Part shown: one piece after another, positions 35,520-44,622 of the stretch
Position numbering within the stretch: the first letter of the stretch is position 1
How the letters are laid out: each line of letters begins with the position of its first letter
Source of the DNA: Hanstruepera marina
GTDB taxonomy: Bacteria; Bacteroidota; Bacteroidia; Flavobacteriales; Flavobacteriaceae
NCBI RefSeq assembly: GCF_019880635.1
Contig: NZ_JAINVX010000005.1
Coordinates: 124,001 to 188,000, forward strand
DNA length: 64,000 nt
Direction of reading: 5' to 3'
Translations under genes and position numbers: made by a program
Notes under the pieces: model-generated
What the model was told of the DNA's origin: nothing
Seen by the model: the letters and a program-made list of their open reading frames with translations, nothing else
Database searches by the model: none

Positions 35520-36218
35520 ATGCTATTAGAAATTTGTGCCAATTCCTATCAATCTGCTGTCAATGCTCAAGAAGCAGGTGCACATCGTATTGAGTTGTGC
35601 AGTGAATTATCAGTAGGAGGGATTACGCCTAGCTATGGACTTATAAAAGAAGTTGTTGCTGCTTTATCCATACCTGTGTATGTTTTGATTCGTCCTCGCA
35701 GTGGCAATTTTTGCTATTCCACGGCTGAATTCGAAATTATGAAGCAGGATATCCATATTTGTAAGGAATTAGGATGTCAAGGTATTGTGTCCGGTATTTT
35801 AAATGAAGACAATACCATCGATATAAAACGCACGCAGGAGTTAATAAAATGGGCAGATCCATTGCCATTCACATATCATCGCGCCTTCGACTGTGTGCCA
35901 AACCCTAAACAAATGTTAGATGTACTCATCAGATTAGGCGTTAATCGTGTATTGACTTCAGGACAGCAATCTAAAGCTATAGATGGCATACAATTGTTAT
36001 GTGACTTAAAGGAACAGGCTAAAAATAACATTACTATTTTGGTAGGCAGTGGTATTAATCCTGAAAATGCGATTGATTTTAAAAAAGCAGGATTTAACGA
36101 AATTCACGCTTCGGCTTCCACATTAGTGAGTAATGCTACTTCAGAATATTTTGGAAATACACCACAAACCGTTTCAGATATGAAAACCATTCAGGACATT
36201 TTAAACGTTATTCAATGA
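35520..36218 (+). CDS. cutC: CutC family protein
   Basis: 232-residue TIM-barrel protein. Family motifs present: ICANSYQSAVNAQEAGAHRI, ELCSELSVGGITPSYG, YVLIRPRSGNF, FTYHRAFD, VLTSGQ and VGSGINPENA. There is no signal peptide, so it is cytoplasmic, unlike its exported neighbours. It starts 1 nt after the GH20 stop and overlaps the beta-mannosidase start by 4 nt (ATGA), so the three genes are translationally coupled. The name comes from a copper-tolerance phenotype in Escherichia coli that later work attributed to an sRNA (MicL) from the same locus, so a copper role is doubtful; this placement suggests a step in glycan catabolism. Confidence 0.92.
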   Translation: MLLEICANSYQSAVNAQEAGAHRIELCSELSVGGITPSYGLIKEVVAALSIPVYVLIRPRSGNFCYSTAEFEIMKQDIHICKELGCQGIVSGILNEDNTIDIKRTQELIKWADPLPFTYHRAFDCVPNPKQMLDVLIRLGVNRVLTSGQQSKAIDGIQLLCDLKEQAKNNITILVGSGINPENAIDFKKAGFNEIHASASTLVSNATSEYFGNTPQTVSDMKTIQDILNVIQ

Positions 36219-38701
36219 GATATGGTCTAATTGCTTTTCTACTAGTCTGCTGTTTGTCATGCCAAACCCAATATGAAACGCCAATAACTACAATACTCCA
36301 TGATAGTTGGCAATTCAAGCAAGCGGACTCTGATACTTGGTTGCCTGCTAATGTTCCTGGAAATGTATTTTCAGATTTAATAGAAAATGGACTTATCAAT
36401 GACCCTTTTATTGGTAATAATGAACAATTAGTACAAGGTATTTCAAAAACCAATTGGGAATATAAAACGAATTTTAGTATAGATGATAATACATTACATC
36501 GTAAACATTTAGAACTGGAATTCGATGGGTTGGATACCTATGCTTCGGTGTACCTAAATGACAGTTTGATTTTAAAAACAAATAATGCCTTCAGACGGTT
36601 TGCTGTTGATGTGAAACCGCTTTTAAAAACAGATAATGAATTGCGAATTCTGTTTGAAAGTACATCTAAATATGAAGAACAAGCCAAAGCAAAATTAAAT
36701 TACACATTACCAGAAGGGAATCGTATTTTTACAAGAAAAGCCCAATTTCAGTATGGTTGGGATTGGGGCCCTAAATTGAATACCCATGGTATTTGGCGTG
36801 ATGTGAAATTACAGGCTTGGGATGATTTTAAGATAGAAGATGTTTATGTTAAACAATTTGAATTGAGTGAATCTTTCGCGCATTTAGGGATTTATATTGA
36901 TGAAAAGTTAGAGTTTGATTCTGAATTAAATTATCTAATTTATTTAAATGATTCTTTATGTAGTTCATCAAGTATGAATCCGATATTGAAAAATGATTAT
37001 CACAATACTCCACATTTACTTGTAACTATAGAGAATCCAAAACACTGGTGGCCACATAATTTGGGAGAACCTTATTTGTATGATGTAAAAGTGGTTGTAA
37101 AAGATGGTGAAACCGTTTTGGATAGTGTGTCTAAAAAAGTTGGTTTGCGAACTATTGATTTAGTCACAGAAAAAGATAGTATTGGTGAATCGTTTTATTT
37201 TGAAGTAAATGGTGTTCCTGTGTATGCCAAAGGTGCCAATTACATTCCGCAAAACAGTTTTCAAAATCAAGTAACAGATAAGCATTATGAAAAATTGTTG
37301 AATGATGTGGTGGATGCCAATATGAATATGCTTCGTGTATGGGGTGGTGGTATTTATGAGAACGACATATTTTATGATTTATGTGATGAAAAAGGCATTT
37401 TGGTTTGGCAGGATTTTATGTTTGCCTGTGCCATGTATCCAGGGGATGACGCTTTTTTAGAAAATGTTGAACAAGAAGCTATCGATAATGTTACTCGTTT
37501 ACGAAATCATCCATCTATTACGTTATGGTGTGGTAATAACGAGAATAGCGAAGGCTGGCATCGTTGGGGTTGGCAAGCTGGAAGAAGCGATGAAGAGAAA
37601 GAAAAAATTTGGAACAGTTATTTAAAAGTCTTTGATTCCATTTTGCCTCGAACTGTAGTACTATTTTCTGATACTGATTATTGGGAATCGTCACCGAAAT
37701 ATGGTCGTGGTAATCCAAAGTATGAATTTGAAGGCGATGCACACGATTGGTGGATTTGGCATGATGGTTATCCTTTTGAGCATCTTGAAGAACACGTACC
37801 ACGGTTTATGAGCGAGTTTGGCTTTCAAAGCTTTCCGAGTTATGAGGTGATTAACTATATTAATCAAAATGATACTTTGGATTTTACTTCGGAAGGGTTT
37901 AAAAATCATCAAAAGCATGCTCGAGGATTTCAAATTGTCGATGCCTATATGCAACGTGATTTTCCGGTTCCTGATAATGCTGAAGATTACATTTATGTGA
38001 GTCAGTTATTACAGGCATATGGCACTACAAAAGGCATTGAAGCACAACGAAGGGCAAAACCCTATAATATGGGAACATTGTATTGGCAATTAAACGACTG
38101 TTGGCCAGCTGTATCGTGGTCTAGTATTGATTTTTTTGGCAACTGGAAAGCCTTGCATCACAAAGCCAAACGAAGTTTTGAAAATATACTTGTTTCTTCA
38201 AAAGTTGAAAATAGCATGCTGAAAACCTATGCTGTTAATGATGGTTTAGAAAGCGTTTTATTAGACCTAAATATTCGATTAATGGATTTTGATGGTAAGA
38301 GTATCTTGCATAAACAGATTCAGGATGTTGTCTCATCCGATGACAGTAAACAAATCTTTAGTCTGGATTTAAAAAATCTCAATTTTGATAAGTCGTCAAC
38401 TGTTTTATGCATAGAAAACGACAATCAAATCTGGCTATATTATTTTTCAAAACCAAAAGATTTAAAGTTGAAACCTCAATCCATTCAGAAGAAAATCACT
38501 ATAACGAATCAAGGTTTTGAAATAGAACTCTCAAGCAATACGCTACAAAAAGATGTGTTTTTATTTTGTAATGAAAAGGGGCATTTCTCCGACAACTATT
38601 TTGATTTGTTGCCAAATGAAACTAAAACCATTGTGTTTTTTACAGCAGTAAGGGACATATCATCATTGAAAATAAAGACACTAAACGGAATAAAAAATTA
38701 A
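36215..38701 (+). CDS. GH2 beta-mannosidase (lipoprotein)
   Basis: 828 residues. Removes the beta-1,4-mannose of the N-glycan core. Lipoprotein signal MRYGLIAFLLVCCLSC (Cys16). Domain order: sugar-binding jelly roll (LELEFDGLDTYASVYLNDSL), immunoglobulin-like domain, TIM barrel with LRVWGGGIYENDIFYDLCDE, acid/base Glu443 in WCGNNENSEGW and nucleophile Glu534 in PRFMSEFGFQSFPS, then MGTLYWQLNDCWPAVSWSS. This motif set is that of GH2 beta-mannosidases rather than beta-galactosidases. Last gene of GH20-cutC-GH2; I see no terminator in the 65 nt before the next gene. Confidence 0.93.
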   Translation: MRYGLIAFLLVCCLSCQTQYETPITTILHDSWQFKQADSDTWLPANVPGNVFSDLIENGLINDPFIGNNEQLVQGISKTNWEYKTNFSIDDNTLHRKHLELEFDGLDTYASVYLNDSLILKTNNAFRRFAVDVKPLLKTDNELRILFESTSKYEEQAKAKLNYTLPEGNRIFTRKAQFQYGWDWGPKLNTHGIWRDVKLQAWDDFKIEDVYVKQFELSESFAHLGIYIDEKLEFDSELNYLIYLNDSLCSSSSMNPILKNDYHNTPHLLVTIENPKHWWPHNLGEPYLYDVKVVVKDGETVLDSVSKKVGLRTIDLVTEKDSIGESFYFEVNGVPVYAKGANYIPQNSFQNQVTDKHYEKLLNDVVDANMNMLRVWGGGIYENDIFYDLCDEKGILVWQDFMFACAMYPGDDAFLENVEQEAIDNVTRLRNHPSITLWCGNNENSEGWHRWGWQAGRSDEEKEKIWNSYLKVFDSILPRTVVLFSDTDYWESSPKYGRGNPKYEFEGDAHDWWIWHDGYPFEHLEEHVPRFMSEFGFQSFPSYEVINYINQNDTLDFTSEGFKNHQKHARGFQIVDAYMQRDFPVPDNAEDYIYVSQLLQAYGTTKGIEAQRRAKPYNMGTLYWQLNDCWPAVSWSSIDFFGNWKALHHKAKRSFENILVSSKVENSMLKTYAVNDGLESVLLDLNIRLMDFDGKSILHKQIQDVVSSDDSKQIFSLDLKNLNFDKSSTVLCIENDNQIWLYYFSKPKDLKLKPQSIQKKITITNQGFEIELSSNTLQKDVFLFCNEKGHFSDNYFDLLPNETKTIVFFTAVRDISSLKIKTLNGIKN

Positions 38702-38734
38702 CAGAGTATTAAAACACTTCGCTTTTTTTGCCAG

Positions 38735-38742
38735 TATATTTG
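38735..38742 (+). promoter_or_regulatory. -7 promoter element of the metallophosphoesterase gene
   Basis: TATATTTG, an exact TAnnTTTG, 24 nt before the ATG. Confidence 0.68.
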
Positions 38743-38766
38743 TAAAGCCTTAAGAGAAAGAAATTT

Positions 38767-40002
38767 ATGTCGCGTTGGATTATAACCCTTATCATATTTT
38801 CAGCAATATTTTTATTTGTTGAATTGTATGCTTTTCAAGCCATTAAAACCTTAACAAGAAACCGATTAATTAAGTGGACTTGGATTTTAGTTTCCATTGC
38901 TATTTATGCCAATTTTCTCTATACCATTTTTTCTACTCCACGAAGCGCTGGTCAAACAGTTGGTTTTCAAATGGCAGCAGGACTCTTGCTCACGTTTTTA
39001 ATACCCAAAGTTGTTTTATTAATTATTATGTTTGGCGAAGATATTGTTAGGGTAGTCAGTAAATTATTTTCGTTACTATCGCCTGGTGAAACAAACGACT
39101 TTGCTGGACGTAGGGATTTTATTTCAAAAATTGCTTTAGGCCTTGCCGCTATTCCGTTCGCTTCTTTTTTATATGGTATTTGGCAAGGACGTTATAATTA
39201 CAAGGTTTTAAAATATCAATTATCTTTTGAAGACTTACCTGATGCATTTGATGGGTTTACAATCACTCAAATTTCCGATATCCATTCAGGAAGTTTTACT
39301 AATAAAGAAAAAATTGAGTATGGTGTTAAGTTGATTAATGAGCAACAATCAGACTTGATGTTATTTACTGGTGATATTGTTAATAATATGGCAACTGAAA
39401 TGGATGACTGGATCGATGTTTTTAAAGAGTTAAAAGCACCATTTGGGAAATATTCCATTTTAGGGAATCATGATTATGGAGACTATGTGCAATGGTCACA
39501 ACCTGAAGATAAAGCTGCAAACTTTCAAGCAGTAAAGGACATTCATCCAAAAATAGGATTTGATTTATTGTTGGATGAGCATCGGTATATTGAAAAGGAT
39601 GGTCAAAAATTAGCCCTTATTGGTGTTGAAAATTGGGGAAAAGGGTTTAACCAAGCTGGTGATTTGAAAAAAGCTTCGTCGCATGTTAATAAAGAAGATT
39701 TTAAAATACTCATGACCCACGATCCTTCCCACTGGGAATACCATGTTAAGAAAGATGACTTTAACTATCATCTTACCTTAAGTGGTCACACGCATGGCTT
39801 GCAAATGGGAATTGAGATACCAGGATTTTTTAGATGGAGTCCTTCGCAATATGTTTATAAACAGTGGGCAGGATTGTATAATGAACTTGGACGATTTATT
39901 AATGTTAATCGAGGTTTTGGTTATCATGCGTTTCCAGGGCGTGTTGGAATTTGGCCAGAAATAACAGTTATCGAGCTTAAAAAAGGAACGAATAACGTAT
40001 AA
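38767..40002 (+). CDS. Membrane-anchored metallophosphoesterase
   Basis: 411 residues. The N-terminal part has four hydrophobic segments (about 5-22, 35-55, 66-90, 118-135); a calcineurin-like phosphoesterase domain follows from about 155. Metal-binding motifs are intact: ISDIHSG, FTGDIVNN, LGNHDYGD, MTHDPSH and SGHTHGLQ. The layout resembles YkuE/YaeI-type enzymes, some of which act on lipid pyrophosphates such as UDP-diacylglucosamine. The substrate here is not known. It has its own exact -7 element 24 nt upstream; the thioredoxin-like gene follows after 53 nt with another. Confidence 0.88.
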   Translation: MSRWIITLIIFSAIFLFVELYAFQAIKTLTRNRLIKWTWILVSIAIYANFLYTIFSTPRSAGQTVGFQMAAGLLLTFLIPKVVLLIIMFGEDIVRVVSKLFSLLSPGETNDFAGRRDFISKIALGLAAIPFASFLYGIWQGRYNYKVLKYQLSFEDLPDAFDGFTITQISDIHSGSFTNKEKIEYGVKLINEQQSDLMLFTGDIVNNMATEMDDWIDVFKELKAPFGKYSILGNHDYGDYVQWSQPEDKAANFQAVKDIHPKIGFDLLLDEHRYIEKDGQKLALIGVENWGKGFNQAGDLKKASSHVNKEDFKILMTHDPSHWEYHVKKDDFNYHLTLSGHTHGLQMGIEIPGFFRWSPSQYVYKQWAGLYNELGRFINVNRGFGYHAFPGRVGIWPEITVIELKKGTNNV

Positions 40003-40016
40003 TCAACTGAAAATAT

Positions 40017-40024
40017 TATATTTG
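40017..40024 (+). promoter_or_regulatory. -7 promoter element of the thioredoxin-like gene
   Basis: TATATTTG, an exact TAnnTTTG, 31 nt before the ATG. Confidence 0.66.
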
Positions 40025-40055
40025 TAATAGAGGATTTGACTAAAAACTTTAACGT

Positions 40056-40352
40056 ATGTCAAAATTTGGGGAATTAATAGATGTAAACATTCCTGTACTG
40101 TTAGATTTTTTTACAGAATGGAATGAGCAATCTACCGCTATGCATGCCGTATTGAGAGACGTAGCTGCTGCGCTTGGCGACAAGGCCAAAGTCATTAAAA
40201 TTGATGTTGATAAAAATAAGGAGTTGGCTGAAGCGCTTCGTGTAAAAGGATTACCAACATTGATTATCTACAAAAATGGCGAAATGAAATGGCGCCATAG
40301 TGGTGAACAAGATGCCAATACATTAATTGGTATTATTCAAGAGTACGTTTAG
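40056..40352 (+). CDS. Thioredoxin-like protein lacking the CxxC active site
   Basis: 98 residues with a full thioredoxin fold: strand VLLDFFTEW, strand KVIKIDVDKN, the cis-Pro loop KGLPTLIIY and strand EMKWRHSGE. The usual WCxPC is replaced by WNEQS, so both redox Cys are gone and the protein has no other Cys. It cannot act as a dithiol reductase. It may be a binding or chaperone module, as with other redox-dead thioredoxins (inference). No signal peptide. Its stop overlaps the convergent deacetylase stop by 4 nt (TTAG). Confidence 0.85.
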   Translation: MSKFGELIDVNIPVLLDFFTEWNEQSTAMHAVLRDVAAALGDKAKVIKIDVDKNKELAEALRVKGLPTLIIYKNGEMKWRHSGEQDANTLIGIIQEYV

Positions 40353-41023
40353 GTATTTAAAGCTTTAAACGTGTATCCCTTTTCACCAAAATATTTCAAA
40401 ACTTTTGGGAGTGCAAATATTAAGTTTTTTGACGCTTTTAAACTATCGTGAAATACAATAATACTACCTGGTTTGGATTTTGTTGTTACATTATTTAAGC
40501 AGGTTTCGGGCTTTACATTCTTATCCCAGTCAAAAGACAGTACATTCCACATAATTATTTTGTAGTTTAAATCTAAAAGGGCTTTGCCTTGTTTGGGTTT
40601 AATTTGTCCGTAAGGCGGTCTAAATAGTTTAGGAACTACTGATTGTTTATTGCTGATTGTTGATTTTTGATTCTTAATCCTGTCTTGAATAACAGATTCA
40701 GCTTTTGAGACATTATCTAAATAGTCAGCGGTTCCGGTTTGCCAACCTTTAATATGGTTATGGGTATGATTGCCTACGGCATGTCCTTTATCCAGTATAG
40801 ATTTAAAAATATCAGGATGGTTTTCTATGTTTTTGCCAATGCAAAAAAAGGTTGCTTTAGCGTTGTGTTCATTTAACGTTTTAAGCGTCCAATTAGTAAT
40901 TTCTGGTGTGGGACCGTCGTCAAATGTAAGATAGAGTACTTTTTCAGTTGAGGGAACCTCCCAAATGTAATTTGAGAGGAACTTTTTAACAACTGTTGGG
41001 GTGTTTACAGGTACAATTCGCAT
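40349..41023 (-). CDS. Polysaccharide deacetylase family protein (NodB homology)
   Basis: 224 residues of carbohydrate esterase family 4, which removes acetyl groups from chitin, peptidoglycan or other GlcNAc polymers. Motif 1 is LYLTFDDGPTPEIT with the catalytic and metal Asp residues, motif 2 is GNHTHNH with the metal His residues, motif 3 is LFRPPYGQIKPKQG, and motif 5 is IVFHDS. There is no obvious signal peptide or TM, so it may be cytoplasmic, or it may rely on the short N-terminus. 17 nt downstream of the large DUF2723 gene, so probably co-transcribed. Confidence 0.9.
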   Translation of the reverse strand: MRIVPVNTPTVVKKFLSNYIWEVPSTEKVLYLTFDDGPTPEITNWTLKTLNEHNAKATFFCIGKNIENHPDIFKSILDKGHAVGNHTHNHIKGWQTGTADYLDNVSKAESVIQDRIKNQKSTISNKQSVVPKLFRPPYGQIKPKQGKALLDLNYKIIMWNVLSFDWDKNVKPETCLNNVTTKSKPGSIIVFHDSLKASKNLIFALPKVLKYFGEKGYTFKALNT

Positions 41024-41040
41024 TGCTAGAGTTATTGAAC

Positions 41041-44000
41041 TTACTCTTCGTTTGGAGCAATGGTTGTATCGGTCTGTAAAATATCAATGTCCAATGGTTC
41101 AGGCTCATCAGGTTCTAAATCATCATCGCCATAAAAATGCTTAAAGAGATTTAGGTAACTGGTAAATGTTTTTACTTCAGTTTCGGCAAAATCAGGATCG
41201 TATTCCATAAGTACATCTACTATACTTTTATAACGTTCAATATCAGTGTAGATTTCTTCAAATACTTGTTGCTGCTGCTCTTGGTCTAGTTTACTGTAAT
41301 ACGTTAAATTCTCTTGGTATTTGGTTGCGACATCTTTAAAGAGTTTTTGAGCTTTTTCTTTAGCGCCAACCTCATAATAAGCACTAATATACGGTTCGAG
41401 TAGTGTGTAAAAACCAAAATAATCTACAGGCATTTTCTCCATAGCTATATCAGCTATTTCTTCGGCTTTTTCAAGTTTCTCTTCATTGATTAACTGCTCA
41501 ATTAAACGAGCCAGATTCCCTCTATAAGTAATTGAATTTCGGCGCGTTTCTGTATCGTAATAAATATCTGGGCTGCCGCTATTACCCCAATCCCAATTTA
41601 CTACTTTATTATACATTAAGTCACTATCCACACGACCCATGTCAAACGGATTGGCTTTATCTACAGGTGTTTTTATTGGTACAAGCTTATAGGTCATACC
41701 GTCAAGTTGTAAATAGTCTTTCATCCATATATAATCGTCATTACCAAAAGCACCGCCAGTAAAATAAATAGGACGTTTCCAATCATTATTGGCAACAACG
41801 TCCAACATTAATAGGCGGTTTTTATACAATGCACCATCTGTAATTTTGACGGTAATGAAGTCAACAATATCTGCGGAATCCTTTTCTTTAACAATACCAT
41901 ATTTAAGAGCATTTTCCTTGTTTACAGGAATTTGTACATATTCAACAGGGAAATAATTTGAATTGACTAACTGTGAAGGATAGTAACTAGGATCTTCACC
42001 TTGTTGCTGTAGTATATATTTGAATTTTGTTTTAGGATTATCACTCGTTACAAAATTCATGAAGTCTTTAATATGCAACGTGTCTGTGTTTAGTAAACGC
42101 TGTTTTCTGCCCATGGCATCATAGGCAAATAATTTTTTCATTACGTAATCCCGAGTCCCATAACGGTATTGCTCATGTGTTAGGGATGAAGGAATAGGGT
42201 CGCTCTCATAAGCTTTTCGTTTCATTTGGTCTATATACCAATCGGTTTGAAATAAGCTGGTATTGACAACGCGAACATCTGTTCTGTAGCCTTCAATTTC
42301 CTGTGCATACCATAAGGCAAATGTATCATTATCTCCTATTGAAAAAAGAATGCCGTTTTCATCGCAGGAATCTAAATATTTTTTAGCCATGGCTTTAGCC
42401 GTATATTTATCTGAACGATCATGATCATCCCAATTGTTGGCGGCTAAAATACCTGGGACTAATATTAAACAAACAAGTGTTATGGCAGGTGCTAAAAGTT
42501 TAGATTGGACTTTAGATTTTAATGCATCAACTATGGCGTATACTCCAAATCCAATCCATAATGCAAATACATAAAACGAACCTACAACCGAATAATCCCG
42601 CTCACGAGGTTCAAAAGGTCTAACATTGGTGTAAACCTGAATGGCTAAACCTGTAAACAGGAAAAACACTAACATGACCCAGAATAGTTTTTTGTCTTTA
42701 TTGTATAAAAAGAACAAGCCAATTAAACCTAAAATTAAGGGTAAGAAATAATACGTGTTTCGTGCTTTATTGTTTTTTACATCACTAGGCAAGTTGTCTT
42801 GTGGTAAACCTAAATGCCATTCATCAAAAGCATCTATACCACTTAACCAATTGCCATTAAAATCGTCTAATTTGCCTTGTACGTCGTTTTGTCTTCCAAC
42901 AAAATTCCACATAAAATAGCGCCAATACATATATCCTAATTGGTATTCTAGCATATAGGCAATGTTGTTTCCCAGTGAGGGCTTTTCAACATCAATGTAA
43001 TCTCTAAATTGTAATAAGAAATTATGATAATCTTCATAATCAACCATGCCACTCGCTACTTCATTTTTAAACTTGCTTATGGCACCACGAAGTTCGTTCT
43101 CCATTTGGTATTCAGACTTCAATTTAAAATCTAAATAACCGGTAAAAATCATATAATTCTCGGCGTTTTCACCGCTCCACATTCTAGGTAAAATTGAGGC
43201 GTGTTTAGAGTTGTAGTTTTGTCTTGCTTTTTCCCAATCGTTTACAATAACATACTTACCTGTTTTTTCATCTTTTTCATAATTGGGCTTATCATCTATA
43301 TAAGGTTTGTTTTCATCCAATCCAGAGTATTGATCGGTAAACTGTGGTCCATAAAACAAATGCGTTTCAGGGTATTGTTCAAGATTATAGTAAGCCAACA
43401 ATTCTCTGGCGTCTGAAGGATCATTTTCATTAATAACAACATCTGCATTGGCGCGAATTGGTAACATGAGCCACGACGAAAACCCAATAATTACAAACGT
43501 TAAGCAAAGAATGCCTGTGTTTAAATGTTTGTATTGCTTTTCACGTGTATATTTTAATCCAAAATAAACCAAACCAACGAGAAGGATTCCTGCAATAATT
43601 GAACCTGAATTAAATGGTAGTCCAATAGAGTTTACAAAGAAAATTTCCATGGCACTAAAATATCTTAAGATATTTGGTGCCAACAATTTAAAAATGAATA
43701 ATAGAATGGCAACAGAAACAACGTTGGCTATTATAAAATTCTTTAAGGTAATCTCTTTGTAGTTTTTAAAATAATAAATTAATCCAATAGCAGGAATAGT
43801 TAGTAAGCCCATAAAATGGACCCCAAATGATAATCCTATAACAAAGGCTATTAATATTAACCAGCGATTACCTCTAGGCTTATCCATATCGCGTTCCCAA
43901 CGGAGTCCTAAATAAAATAACACCGACATAATTAGGGTTGCCATAGCATAAACTTCAGTTTCAACAGCATTAAACCAAAACGAATCGGTAAACGTAAATG

Positions 44001-44394
44001 CTAAACTACCAACTAAAGCACTTCCCAAAACAGCAATTTTTTGAGTGCTTGATAAGGTTTTAGGGGCTCCAACAAGCTTTTGCAATAGCATGCTAATGGT
44101 CCAAAACATAAACAGAATAGTAAATGCACTGGCTACGGCACTCATCATATTCATCATGTAGCCTACCAATTCATTATTGCCAAAAGTAAAGGTTGAGAAA
44201 AAAGCTCCAAACATTTGAAATAAAGGAGCTCCTGGTGGGTGTCCTACTTGAAGTTTAGAGGATGTTAATATGTATTCGCCTGCATCCCAGAAACTTACTG
44301 TGGGTTCAACGGTTAGACTATATGTAATTAAAGCAACTAAAAATGAAAACCAAGCTAATAAATTGTTCCATTTTTTAAAGCTAATATGTGCCAT
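41041..44394 (-). CDS. DUF2723 multi-pass membrane protein (PMT-like)
   Basis: 1117 residues. The N-terminal half has about ten TM segments; the first loop, YSLTVEPTVSFWDAGEYILT, is the DUF2723 hallmark and resembles the acidic first loop of GT-C glycosyltransferases (protein O-mannosyltransferase-like). GHPPGAPLFQMFGAFFS follows. A further TM group near residues 540-660 precedes a soluble part and a helical, TPR-like C-terminus (about 960-1080; EKLEKAEEIADIAMEKMP). Acidic tail. I start at the ATG at 44394 (MAHISFKKWNN). A role in glycosylating exported proteins or envelope glycans is likely from the fold, but donor and acceptor are unknown. Confidence 0.85.
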   Translation of the reverse strand: MAHISFKKWNNLLAWFSFLVALITYSLTVEPTVSFWDAGEYILTSSKLQVGHPPGAPLFQMFGAFFSTFTFGNNELVGYMMNMMSAVASAFTILFMFWTISMLLQKLVGAPKTLSSTQKIAVLGSALVGSLAFTFTDSFWFNAVETEVYAMATLIMSVLFYLGLRWERDMDKPRGNRWLILIAFVIGLSFGVHFMGLLTIPAIGLIYYFKNYKEITLKNFIIANVVSVAILLFIFKLLAPNILRYFSAMEIFFVNSIGLPFNSGSIIAGILLVGLVYFGLKYTREKQYKHLNTGILCLTFVIIGFSSWLMLPIRANADVVINENDPSDARELLAYYNLEQYPETHLFYGPQFTDQYSGLDENKPYIDDKPNYEKDEKTGKYVIVNDWEKARQNYNSKHASILPRMWSGENAENYMIFTGYLDFKLKSEYQMENELRGAISKFKNEVASGMVDYEDYHNFLLQFRDYIDVEKPSLGNNIAYMLEYQLGYMYWRYFMWNFVGRQNDVQGKLDDFNGNWLSGIDAFDEWHLGLPQDNLPSDVKNNKARNTYYFLPLILGLIGLFFLYNKDKKLFWVMLVFFLFTGLAIQVYTNVRPFEPRERDYSVVGSFYVFALWIGFGVYAIVDALKSKVQSKLLAPAITLVCLILVPGILAANNWDDHDRSDKYTAKAMAKKYLDSCDENGILFSIGDNDTFALWYAQEIEGYRTDVRVVNTSLFQTDWYIDQMKRKAYESDPIPSSLTHEQYRYGTRDYVMKKLFAYDAMGRKQRLLNTDTLHIKDFMNFVTSDNPKTKFKYILQQQGEDPSYYPSQLVNSNYFPVEYVQIPVNKENALKYGIVKEKDSADIVDFITVKITDGALYKNRLLMLDVVANNDWKRPIYFTGGAFGNDDYIWMKDYLQLDGMTYKLVPIKTPVDKANPFDMGRVDSDLMYNKVVNWDWGNSGSPDIYYDTETRRNSITYRGNLARLIEQLINEEKLEKAEEIADIAMEKMPVDYFGFYTLLEPYISAYYEVGAKEKAQKLFKDVATKYQENLTYYSKLDQEQQQQVFEEIYTDIERYKSIVDVLMEYDPDFAETEVKTFTSYLNLFKHFYGDDDLEPDEPEPLDIDILQTDTTIAPNEE

Positions 44395-44499
44395 GAAATT
44401 GATGTTTGTTAGACAAGGCGAATTTAACAATAATTATCAAATGAAGACTAGTTTTAAGGAAACGTTAAGTATTTTAGATATTATTTTATTTAAAAAATG

Positions 44500-44530
44500 T
44501 TTGTGCAAATAAAACTTTGTTATAAATTTG
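44500..44530 (+). promoter_or_regulatory. Promoter of tRNA-Gln
   Basis: TTTG (44500-44503), 19-nt spacer, TAAATTTG (44523-44530): full Bacteroidota consensus. It lies 17 nt before the tRNA. Confidence 0.85.
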
Positions 44531-44547
44531 CATCCTCAATTACACAA

Positions 44548-44620
44548 TGGCCTATGGTGTAACTGGCAACACGTCTGGTTTTGGTCCAGAAGAGTCTAGG
44601 TTCGAGCCCTAGTAGGCCAA
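44548..44620 (+). tRNA. tRNA-Gln (anticodon TTG)
   Basis: 73 nt. Acceptor TGGCCTA pairs with TAGGCCA; anticodon stem TCTGG/CCAGA with loop TT-TTG-GT; T arm CTAGG-TTCGAGC-CCTAG. First base U and discriminator A are usual for tRNA-Gln. No CCA is encoded. A terminator follows at once. Confidence 0.95.
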
Positions 44621-44622
44621 CA

